A stretch of 64,000 nucleotides of DNA, taken from positions 248,001 to 312,000 of the forward strand of contig NZ_BDCD01000013.1 in NCBI RefSeq assembly GCF_001613325.1, given 5' to 3'. The DNA is from Nocardia yamanashiensis NBRC 100130. GTDB taxonomy: Bacteria > Actinomycetota > Actinomycetes > Mycobacteriales > Mycobacteriaceae. The notes beneath the pieces were generated by a model. The model worked only from the letters and a program-made list of their open reading frames with translations. It was not told the origin of the DNA and did no database searches. This document shows positions 57,002-64,000 of this stretch, in pieces (within the stretch, counting starts at the first letter, position 1; each line of letters begins with the position of its first letter). The position numbers were made by a program, and so were the translations under genes.

Positions 57002-57942
57002 TACGCTTCGGCCTCCGTGGTGGCGTGCCCGGTCAGGGCGAGGAAAACATCATCGAGATCAGGGGTGTGGACGGTGACTTCGGCGGCTTCCACCGAGTAC
57101 TCGGCGAGCCGGTTCAGCAGGCCGCGCAGGAATTTCGAGTCGCCGTCGCCGGGCACGCGCAGGGTCAGCGCCTCGGCGTCGACGGTGGCATCGGGCAGGA
57201 TGCGCGCCGCCGCTTCGACTTCGGACGGGTGGGCGAAGCGCAGGCCGATGTAGCTGCCGGGGATGCGGCGCTTGAGTTCCGACGCGGTGCCCTCGGCGAC
57301 GATCCGGCCCTGGTCCAGCACCGCGATGTGGTCGGCCAGCTGGTCGGCTTCCTCGAGGTACTGGGTGGTGAGGAAGATGGTCGCGCCGTCGCCGACCAGT
57401 TCCCGCACGATCTCCCACATGGTGCGCCGGCTGCGCGGATCCAATCCGGTGGTCGGCTCGTCCAGAAAGATGATCTGCGGCTTGCTGACCAGTGTCATGG
57501 CCAGATCCAGCTTGCGGCGCATACCGCCGGAGTAGGTCGCGGCGCGCTTGCCGGCCGCCTCGGTGAGCTCGAAGCGTTCGAGCAGTCCGCCGACCACCGC
57601 CTTGCGCTCGGCGCCGCGCAGCCGATGGATGTCCGCCATCAGCTCCAGGTTCTCGGTGCCGGTCAGCAGATCGTCCACCGCGGCGAACTGCCCGGTGACC
57701 CCGATCGCCTTGCGCACCAGTTCGGGCTGGGTCGAAAGATCATGTCCCGCAACCTGAGCCGTGCCGCCGTCCGCCTGCAACAGGGTGGTGAGCACATTGA
57801 CCGTGGTGGTCTTGCCCGCCCCGTTCGGGCCGAGCAGCGAGAAGATCGTGCCCGTGCCGATGTTCAGGTCGATGCCGTCCAGGACCGTCTTGTCCTTGTA
57901 AGCCTTCCGCAACCCGGAGGCCGCGATTGCTGTGCTGTTCAT
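57001..57942 (-). CDS. ABC exporter ATPase (DrrA-like)
   Basis: 313 residues. Walker A LLGPNGAGKTTT, signature TYSGGMRRKLDLAM, Walker B IIFLDEPTTGLDP, switch His region ATIFLTTQYLEEADQLADH. The C-terminal ~85 residues are the DrrA-type extension. I use the ATG at 57942 (MNSTAIAASGLRKAY); a TTG further up falls inside the conserved promoter. The predicted start site coincides with the ATG, so the mRNA may be leaderless. Confidence 0.94.
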   Translation of the reverse strand: MNSTAIAASGLRKAYKDKTVLDGIDLNIGTGTIFSLLGPNGAGKTTTVNVLTTLLQADGGTAQVAGHDLSTQPELVRKAIGVTGQFAAVDDLLTGTENLELMADIHRLRGAERKAVVGGLLERFELTEAAGKRAATYSGGMRRKLDLAMTLVSKPQIIFLDEPTTGLDPRSRRTMWEIVRELVGDGATIFLTTQYLEEADQLADHIAVLDQGRIVAEGTASELKRRIPGSYIGLRFAHPSEVEAAARILPDATVDAEALTLRVPGDGDSKFLRGLLNRLAEYSVEAAEVTVHTPDLDDVFLALTGHATTEAEA

Positions 57943-57944
57943 GT

Positions 57945-58006
57945 GGACTACTTTGGGCAACCCGCCTGATATCGACCTGACACCGGCCTGACATGCCCCC
58001 TGACGC
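57945..58006 (-). promoter_or_regulatory. SARP-type box and promoter before the ABC exporter (box 2)
   Basis: Minus strand: heptamers GCGTCAG, ATGTCAG, GTGTCAG, ATATCAG at 12-, 11- and 11-bp steps (57966-58006), then CCCAAAGTAGTCC just before the ATG. Same design and same -10 sequence as box 1. Confidence 0.72.
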
Positions 58007-58020
58007 GATATCCGCGCAGG

Positions 58021-59037
58021 TCAGCGCCTGGATCGGGCGGTCGTTCGGATCTGTTGCGGGGTGGCGCCGTACCAGCGGCGCACCACCCGGGTCAGCGCGG
58101 ACTGCTCGCGCAGGCCGATCAGGGCGGTGATACGGCTCATGGGCAGATCGGTTTCGCACAGCAGCCGATAGGTGACGTCGCGGCGGGCCTCGTCGAGGAC
58201 CGCGGTGAAAGTCGTTCCCTCCGTGGCCAATGCGCGCTGCAGGGAACGCTCGTGCATGCTCAGGGTGCGGGCGACGCCGTCCAGATCGGGTTTGGATTCG
58301 GCGAACGCGCGGTCGATGGCGAGGCGGACCCGGGCGGTCATGGTGCGGTCGACTTCGGGGAAGTTCCGGTCCAGATAGTCCATGGCGAGCTGGTGCAGGA
58401 TCGGATTGCGGCCGGCCATGGGCTTGGCGAGTTGCTCGACCGGGAACCGGAACAGCGTGGTCGGCATGTCGAATCGCACATCCGCGCCGAAGAATTCGAC
58501 GTACCGGTCCACCGGCGCCCGGGGCGGATGGGGCAGATGGACGGTGCGCAATCCGTAATCGCCGCCCGTACTGCGGCTCAGATGCCGGTGCACCGTGCCC
58601 GCGCCGTGGTCGACGCCCTGGCAGAAACCGGTGGCCTCGGCGATATCCCGGTAGTTCAGCGCGATCATGCCGGCTTGCCCGTCCGGGTCCGGGATCAATC
58701 CGATGGACAGCCCGGTGTGGTGAATGAACAGGAATCGCTGCGCGCACGCGATGGCGTCGCCGACGGTGGCGGCATTGGCCACCGCGACCGACAGCGGTCC
58801 GAAGACCGTGGCGGGCTGGCGGGCGGCCAGGCGGAGACCGAAATCGGGACAGGCCAATTCGGCCGCGGCCAGTTCGAGCGCCCATCCCGTGGCGTCCGCC
58901 GAGATCAGGGCGTCGTCGCTGTCGATGCTCGCGGTGGCGATATCGAAACGGCGGAGCAGCGCCGCGCCGTCGCCGCCCAGTTCCGCGACCAGTTCGCAGT
59001 AGCCCCGCAGCCCGGCGGCGCGCGCCATTATCACCAT
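58021..59037 (-). CDS. AraC-family regulator with Arabinose_bd-type N-terminus
   Basis: 338 residues. C-terminal AraC HTH (DLDGVARTLSMHERSLQRAL, YRLLCETDLPMSRITALIGL, REQSALTRVVRRWYGATPQQ). The N-terminal ~180 residues match the AraC-binding domain of OruR/ArgR-like members (RAAGLRGYCELVAELGGDG). The ATG at 59037 has GAGGGG seven bases upstream; an in-frame start further up lacks an SD. Divergent from the CocE-type hydrolase, which may be its target. Confidence 0.9.
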   Translation of the reverse strand: MVIMARAAGLRGYCELVAELGGDGAALLRRFDIATASIDSDDALISADATGWALELAAAELACPDFGLRLAARQPATVFGPLSVAVANAATVGDAIACAQRFLFIHHTGLSIGLIPDPDGQAGMIALNYRDIAEATGFCQGVDHGAGTVHRHLSRSTGGDYGLRTVHLPHPPRAPVDRYVEFFGADVRFDMPTTLFRFPVEQLAKPMAGRNPILHQLAMDYLDRNFPEVDRTMTARVRLAIDRAFAESKPDLDGVARTLSMHERSLQRALATEGTTFTAVLDEARRDVTYRLLCETDLPMSRITALIGLREQSALTRVVRRWYGATPQQIRTTARSRR

Positions 59038-59135
59038 CCGCGCGCCCCTCCCCGCCAAGTTCGTGTCATTTCCAGCCGAGTTCGGATCGTAGCCAGCCAT
59101 GATCGTCTGAGACAAGCAATCGACAATTTCACAAG

Positions 59136-59169
59136 TTCGAGCTGGGAAAAGTCGTGCAGCAAGCTCGAA
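59136..59169. promoter_or_regulatory. Inverted repeat between the AraC gene and the hydrolase
   Basis: TTCGAGCT-N18-AGCTCGAA, nearly extended by flanking A/T. It lies between two divergent genes and may be an operator for the AraC regulator. Confidence 0.4.
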
Positions 59170-59293
59170 TTCCGGCACTGCGGACGCCCTGCTTGTCGCC
59201 CAGGGGTAAAACGATGTCGCCCAGGAACGAGTCTTACTTACTCACCGGTAGCAACAATCTGGCGGTACCGATGATGAGAGGTGGGACACAGCG

Positions 59294-61381
59294 ATGACAT
59301 CGCAGTGGCGGACGCGACAGTTCGCCGTGAAGGGTCTGGTGGCGGCGGCGGCCGTACTGGCGTGCGTGCCGTTCCTGACGCCGTCGGCGGCCGGTGAGCC
59401 GGGCGGGGAGTTCACCGGAATCGACGGCGGCGCACTGGCTTCCGCCTGGACGGCCGCGGTGGACGGGCCGCAGCCCTACCACGGCATCGCCCCCGATCTG
59501 GCCGTGCCGATCACCATGAGCGACGGCGCGGTGCTGAAGGCCGACATCATCCACCCGGCGCAGGACGGCCGGATGGCCGGCGGTCAGCGACCGGTCATCC
59601 TGCAGATGCAGGGTTACGGCAAGGTGGCGATGCTGGCGGGTCAGGCGGTGCTGTACGCCGCCGACGGGCTGGGCATCAAACAGCCGCTGGAGAATTGGAT
59701 CGGCTCGCTGAACCTGCCCGGCGTCGGCCTGGACGGCCTGTTCGATCTCACCCGGCAGGCCGACTCCGGCGCCATCGAAGCGGCGGTACAGGACTGGGCG
59801 CTCGCCGACGCCGGATACACCCTGGTGCAGGTCGATCTGCGCGGCACCGGCACGTCCGAGGGCGCCTGGCAGGTCTTCGGCGACCGGGAGAAGCAGGACA
59901 TCGCCGAGGTGATCGATTGGATCACCCGGCAACCCTGGAGCGACGGCAATGTCGGCACCATGGGCATCTCCTTCACCGCGATCGCCGCGCTGGAGGCCAC
60001 GGATCGTAAGCCCCCGGGCTTGAAGGCGGTGTTCGCCTACGAGGGCAGCGCGGACATCTTCAACGACATCGCCGGCAGCGGCGGCGCGGTCGGCGTCGGC
60101 TTCCTGGTGCCGTGGCTGCTGGGCGTCAACGCGCTCAAGATGATTCCCGACATCACCTCGCTGCTGGTCGGAAAGTTCGATCCCGCACAGCAATTGCAGT
60201 GGCTGAAGGACCGCATCGCCAACCCGCTGACCCTGGTGGACATGGTGATCAACGGCTACACCGCATTGAGCCCCGACCAGCTGACCGCGAACACCCGCCA
60301 GCTGGTCGACCCGAGTTCGTATTTCCGGCGCGGCCTGAAGACCGATGTGAGCCGCATCCAGGTGCCGACCTTCATGGTGGGCGCGTGGTTCGACATCTTC
60401 GGCAGCACGCCCACCGCCACTTTCGACGGCATCCCGCTGCCGCGCGAACAGAAGAAGCTGATCATGGGCGACGGCTATCACCTCGGCACCGGGGTGGCGG
60501 GCTTCGGGCACGCGGGCATGCCGCCGCGCCTGGACGTGCTGCAGCGGGCCTGGTTCGACCACTGGTTGCGCGGTATCGACAACGGCATCGAGAAATACAG
60601 CCCGATGGTCGTCGAACAGCAGGGCGGCGGCTGGACCGACGTACCGGAGTTCCCGCGCACCGAGGCGACCTACCGGCGCATGTACCTCGACGACATTCCT
60701 TCCGGCACCGCTAATTCCAGGTACGACGGCGGTCTGTCCGCGTCGCCGCGCCAGGCGGCGGTGAACGATCTGACCGTCGCGCCCGGCCTGCTCAGCCTGT
60801 GCGGCCGCGACATGGCCCGGATCACCGCCGGCGTGACCTCCATCATCGAAGCCTGCGGCAATGATTCGCGAGTGTGGGAGAACGACGGCCTGTCCTTCAC
60901 CAGCAATCCGGTGGCCGAGGCGACAACTCTGACCGGTCCCATCAACGCGCACCTGAACGTGGTCCACGACGCCGCCGACGGCTACTGGGTCGCGACGGTC
61001 AACGATGTCGCACCGGACGGCAGTTCGCGCGAGATCTCCACCGGCCAGCTGGTGTCCTCGATGCGGCAGATCGACGAGGCCAACAGCAAGACCTCGGCGA
61101 ACGGCGACTACACCGCCCCCGCCTACTACCTCGATCTCGATCGGCGGGAGCGGACCGAACCGGGCGTCCCGGTCACCCTCGATATCGCGCTGACCCCCAT
61201 CGAAGCGGTACTGCAACCGGGCCACCGGCTGCGCATCGATGTGTACGCGAGCAACTTCCCGAAGGGATTGCCGCCCATGCCCTTCCTCTACGACTCCGGC
61301 CTGAAGCCCCAGCGGCTCCGCCTCGACCCGGCGGCCCCGAGCTGGGTCAATGTCGCACTGACCCAGGCGATTCCGGAGTAA
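59294..61381 (+). CDS. Secreted CocE/NonD-family hydrolase (X-Pro peptidase-like)
   Basis: 695 residues. Signal peptide (VAAAAVLACVPFLTPSAAG). Alpha/beta-hydrolase with LRGTGTSEGAW, nucleophile Ser in GTMGISFTAIAALEA, a cap domain, Asp/His region (LIMGDGYHLGTGVAGFGHAG, FDHWLRGIDNG) and the C-terminal jelly roll (HRLRIDVYASNFPKGLP). Family members cleave esters, X-Pro peptides or amide-linked acyl groups; the substrate is open. The usual GxSYxG motif is GISFTA here. A 15-bp hairpin follows. Confidence 0.92.
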   Translation: MTSQWRTRQFAVKGLVAAAAVLACVPFLTPSAAGEPGGEFTGIDGGALASAWTAAVDGPQPYHGIAPDLAVPITMSDGAVLKADIIHPAQDGRMAGGQRPVILQMQGYGKVAMLAGQAVLYAADGLGIKQPLENWIGSLNLPGVGLDGLFDLTRQADSGAIEAAVQDWALADAGYTLVQVDLRGTGTSEGAWQVFGDREKQDIAEVIDWITRQPWSDGNVGTMGISFTAIAALEATDRKPPGLKAVFAYEGSADIFNDIAGSGGAVGVGFLVPWLLGVNALKMIPDITSLLVGKFDPAQQLQWLKDRIANPLTLVDMVINGYTALSPDQLTANTRQLVDPSSYFRRGLKTDVSRIQVPTFMVGAWFDIFGSTPTATFDGIPLPREQKKLIMGDGYHLGTGVAGFGHAGMPPRLDVLQRAWFDHWLRGIDNGIEKYSPMVVEQQGGGWTDVPEFPRTEATYRRMYLDDIPSGTANSRYDGGLSASPRQAAVNDLTVAPGLLSLCGRDMARITAGVTSIIEACGNDSRVWENDGLSFTSNPVAEATTLTGPINAHLNVVHDAADGYWVATVNDVAPDGSSREISTGQLVSSMRQIDEANSKTSANGDYTAPAYYLDLDRRERTEPGVPVTLDIALTPIEAVLQPGHRLRIDVYASNFPKGLPPMPFLYDSGLKPQRLRLDPAAPSWVNVALTQAIPE

Positions 61382-61395
61382 CGCCGAGCACCACC

Positions 61396-61429
61396 CGAGG
61401 GCCGGACACCACGCGGTGTCCGGCCCTCG
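61396..61429 (+). terminator. 15-bp perfect hairpin behind the hydrolase
   Basis: CGAGGGCCGGACACC pairs with GGTGTCCGGCCCTCG around a 4-nt loop, 15 bp after the stop codon. Confidence 0.8.
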
Positions 61430-61584
61430 TTCGCGATCGGGGGCGATTCGAGTGGGCCACCGCCCGCTGGACGGCAGCAGCATAGTTTGATACACATGGA
61501 GCTCTATGTATCAAATAGCCGGACGACAGTGTGGTCGCCGCACCACCCGCCTCGCATGCCGCGAGCTGGCCGAAGGACGCCGTC

Positions 61585-62940
61585 GTGCCGACCCTGCACA
61601 TGAACCCCCTGGATTGGTCGTTCCTGGCCACCGAATCCGACAGCACGCTGACCCATGTCGGCGGGCTGGTGGTGTACCGCGCCCCGGACAGCGGGTTCGG
61701 CGAGCGGCTGACCGAGGCGTACCGCGGCTATGCGACGCCCGCCGCGCCCTTCCACAAGAAACCCAATACCGGACTGCTCGGCCGGGTGGTGCCGCACTGG
61801 GATGTGGTGGAACGCATCGACGCCGAGCAGCATGTGCGCTACCACCGGACAGCGGGCGGCCGGGATGCGCTGCGGGAGTTGGTGTCCCGGCTGCACGGTG
61901 AGCGTATGGATCGGGCCAAACCGATGTGGGAGATCCATGTGATCGACGGGGCCGGGGACGGGCGGGTGGCGGCCTTCATGAAGGTGCATCACTCGCTGGC
62001 GGACGGGGTGTCGCTGGTCAAGCTGGCCGGGCGGACCATGGCGGATCGGCCGCAGCGCAGTTTCCTCGCACCCATGTGGGCGCAGGCGCGGCGGCGCGCT
62101 TCGGGCGGGAAACCGGCGGCGCGCGGCGGCGGGATGCTCGACGCGGTGCGCGCCCAGGTGACGTCCCCGCTCGCGCTGCTGGCCGCGATCAACCGCGTGT
62201 ACCTGCCCGGTTTCGCGGAAAAGGCGCTGGTGAAGCCGTTTTCAGCGCCGGACTCGATCCTGAACGGCGCGATCACCAGCGAACGCGGCGTGGTCACCTG
62301 CAGCGTGGCGCTGCCGCGCGCGCAGGCCCTGGCGGCGCGGGCCGGCGGTACCGTCAACGATGTGGTCCTGGCGGTCTGCGCGGGCGCGCTGCGCGAATAT
62401 CTGGGCGAGCTCGGCAAGCTGCCCGGCGCACCGCTGGTCGCCGCCATGCCGATCTCCTTCCAGCCCAGCGACAGTGACGGCACCGGCGGCAATGCGCTGA
62501 GCTTCGGGCTGGCCACGCTCGCCACCGAGATCGCGGATCCGGCGGCGCGCTACCGGGCCATCGTGGCCTCGACGGCCGCCGCCAAACGGCATATGAGCCG
62601 GTTGCCGCGCTCGGCCATCCTGCCCTATACGACCCTGTTCATGGCCCCGGTCACCACGGCGGCCGTCACCGGGCTGGGCCATCGCGTCCCGCCCATGTTC
62701 AATGTGGTGATCTCGAATGTGCCGGGGCCGCAAGCGGATCTGTTCCATCACGGCGCCCAGCTCGAGGAGTGGTATCCGGCCTCGATTCCGATGGCGGGCC
62801 AGGCCCTGAACATCACCGTGCTGTCCTACGCCGGCCGCCTGCACTTCGGTTTCACCGCCTGCGCGGCCGCGCTCCCGGACCCGGGCCGCCTGGCGCCGGC
62901 CGCCGATGCGGCCATGACCGCGCTCGAGCGGGCGCTGTAA
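61585..62940 (+). CDS. WS/DGAT-type wax ester synthase / diacylglycerol acyltransferase
   Basis: 451 residues. Active-site VHHSLADGVSLVKL (HHxxxDG), N-terminal MNPLDWSFLATESD, and later NALSFGLATLATEI and VVISNVPGPQADLF, all family landmarks (PLW and ND motif regions). Transfers acyl-CoA to alcohol or diacylglycerol to form storage lipids. GTG at 61585 with AAGGA seven bases upstream is chosen over the longer frame. Fits the lipid-rich metabolism of the organism. Confidence 0.93.
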   Translation: MPTLHMNPLDWSFLATESDSTLTHVGGLVVYRAPDSGFGERLTEAYRGYATPAAPFHKKPNTGLLGRVVPHWDVVERIDAEQHVRYHRTAGGRDALRELVSRLHGERMDRAKPMWEIHVIDGAGDGRVAAFMKVHHSLADGVSLVKLAGRTMADRPQRSFLAPMWAQARRRASGGKPAARGGGMLDAVRAQVTSPLALLAAINRVYLPGFAEKALVKPFSAPDSILNGAITSERGVVTCSVALPRAQALAARAGGTVNDVVLAVCAGALREYLGELGKLPGAPLVAAMPISFQPSDSDGTGGNALSFGLATLATEIADPAARYRAIVASTAAAKRHMSRLPRSAILPYTTLFMAPVTTAAVTGLGHRVPPMFNVVISNVPGPQADLFHHGAQLEEWYPASIPMAGQALNITVLSYAGRLHFGFTACAAALPDPGRLAPAADAAMTALERAL

Positions 62941-62945
62941 CCGGC

Positions 62946-63284
62946 TCACCCCCGCAGCGCGGCGGCCGCGATGGCGTATTCGCGCGCCCCGATCTCCGGG
63001 CGCCCGGTGGCCAGCAGCCGCCGTTCCAGCGCGCGGCCCAGATCGGCGCGGCAGCTGAGGTGATTGCCCCGCGACACCTCGATGGTGCCGCGCTGAATCC
63101 GCGCCACCCGGCCGTCCGGCAGGTACACCACCAGCCCGCGATATCCGAGATTGCGCTGCAATCGGCCGTCGACCAGCGGCGGGGCGGCCGCGATGCAGGC
63201 CAGTACATCCTGGGCGGCAACGGGATCGAGCCGCCAGGCGGGATTCGGCCGCGCCGAATACAGATCCAGCTCCACCTCGACCAT
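62946..63284 (-). CDS. Conserved hypothetical protein
   Basis: 112 residues. MVEVELDLYSARPNPAWRLD, LQRNLGYRGLVVYLPDGRVA, RIQRGTIEVSRGNHLSCRAD. The SARPNPxW start recurs in small proteins of unknown function. GGAG seven bases before the ATG at 63284. Convergent with the WS/DGAT gene with a 5-bp gap. Confidence 0.7.
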   Translation of the reverse strand: MVEVELDLYSARPNPAWRLDPVAAQDVLACIAAAPPLVDGRLQRNLGYRGLVVYLPDGRVARIQRGTIEVSRGNHLSCRADLGRALERRLLATGRPEIGAREYAIAAAALRG

Positions 63285-63496
63285 GTCACGACTCCGGGGC
63301 GGTAGTTCGGTGGTGACTCCAGAGTACGAGAATGACGCGGCGCGGTGAACGCCCGGCGGGCCGGACCGCCCGCAGGTGAACGGCGGGCAAACACAAGGGA
63401 ATTCGGACATCTGCGCATCCGAAGTGTTATGGGGTGTTCGTCCGGGACGCGCCCGGCGTTCACTCCCGCACACGATCAGCATTCCTACCGTTGCGT

Positions 63497-64000
63497 ATGG
63501 CCTTGTCACGGCGAGAGTTGTTGCGGCGTGGCGTTGCCGGATCGGCGGTGGTGCTCGCGGGCACCGCGGCGGTGGGCAGCGCGAGGTTCCGGGCCCCGCA
63601 CTGGGTGAGCGGCGATCCGTTCACCCTCGGCGTGGCGTCGGGAGATCCGACCCCGGACGGGGTGGTGTTGTGGACCCGGCTGGCCCCGGATCCGCTCGAT
63701 CCGGAAGGGCTGGGCGGGATGCCCATGGCCCCGGTGACGGTGGATTACGAGGTGGCGCGGGACGATCGGTTCCGGCAGGTGGTGACCCGCGGCAGCGCGG
63801 TGGCCACCCACGCGCTCGGACACAGTGTGCATCCGGAGGTCGGCGGGCTGGAGCCGGATACCTGGTACTACTACCGTTTCAAGGCCGGTCAGGCCATCTC
63901 CCCGGTCGGACGGACACGGACCGCGCCGCGCGCCGGCAGCCCCGCCGCGCGCATGCGTTTCGCCTTCGCCTCCTGCCAGTCCTGGACGTACGGGTACTTC
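63497..64000 (+). CDS. PhoD-type alkaline phosphatase, cut by window end
   Basis: First 168 residues only. Tat signal (LSRRELLRRGVAGSAVVLAG), PhoD N-terminal domain (FTLGVASGDPTPDGVVLWTR, LEPDTWYYYRFKAGQAISPV), and the start of the metallophosphatase domain (FAFASCQSWTYGYF), where the metal-binding Cys normally stands. Exported phosphodiesterase/monoesterase. ATG at 63497 without SD. Confidence 0.93.
   Translation, partial: MALSRRELLRRGVAGSAVVLAGTAAVGSARFRAPHWVSGDPFTLGVASGDPTPDGVVLWTRLAPDPLDPEGLGGMPMAPVTVDYEVARDDRFRQVVTRGSAVATHALGHSVHPEVGGLEPDTWYYYRFKAGQAISPVGRTRTAPRAGSPAARMRFAFASCQSWTYGYF

Overview
The window is high-GC actinobacterial DNA. The gene set points to a mycolic-acid actinomycete, most likely Nocardia: a large NRPS, two acyl-CoA ligases, a WS/DGAT-type acyltransferase, a DesA3-type desaturase, DUF5994 and DUF6131 proteins, GAF-ANTAR regulators, a SARP regulator and an ECF41 sigma factor. 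The assignment rests on family content only.

Layout. 1-20 kb is ordinary chromosome: the start of an NRPS (minus strand, cut by the window edge), a LuxR-type regulator, a secreted M23 peptidase, a nitronate monooxygenase, an SCO5389-type protein, a Ser/Thr kinase, a Tat-exported purple acid phosphatase with an EF-hand protein behind it, two acyl-CoA ligases, and a Baeyer-Villiger-type monooxygenase followed by a methyltransferase. A tRNA-Arg(CCT) lies at 19912-19984.

20-38.4 kb directly behind the tRNA is an accessory region. It holds small membrane proteins, a CsbD-like protein, two intact TetR regulators, DUF5994 paralogues, a paralogous pair of an unrecognised family, a fatty-acid desaturase, a transglutaminase-like protein and two GAF-ANTAR proteins. 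It also holds many broken genes: a slipin, a response regulator, a glutamate-cysteine-ligase-like gene, a sigma factor lacking region 4, a DUF5994 gene with a stop codon, and a partial second copy of the csbD-DUF6131-tetR operon. Six promoters here share one 44-bp design: a 12-bp palindrome (TGTAG-N2-CTACA type), 3 bp, TTGACR, 17 bp, then a TCTACT-like -10. This looks like a dedicated regulon and is the most unusual feature of the window. A repeat of about 105 bp occurs at 25.8 and 38.35 kb and carries the last bases of the tRNA, which suggests one or two islands integrated at tRNA-Arg. No integrase was found.

38.4-64 kb returns to chromosome-like content: a RibD_C protein, a LysR regulator, a VOC protein, and a beta-oxidation operon (CoA-transferase, acyl-CoA dehydrogenase, thiolase, FadB) divergent from a TetR regulator. 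Next come an AhpD-like protein with a perfect ECF41-type promoter, an S33 peptidase, an NTF2-like protein, an FMN reductase and the ECF41 sigma factor itself. A SARP regulator follows with its probable targets (a DUF4097 protein and a DrrAB-like ABC exporter), both preceded by the same four-repeat box. The window ends with an AraC regulator, a secreted CocE/NonD hydrolase, a WS/DGAT acyltransferase and the start of a PhoD phosphatase.
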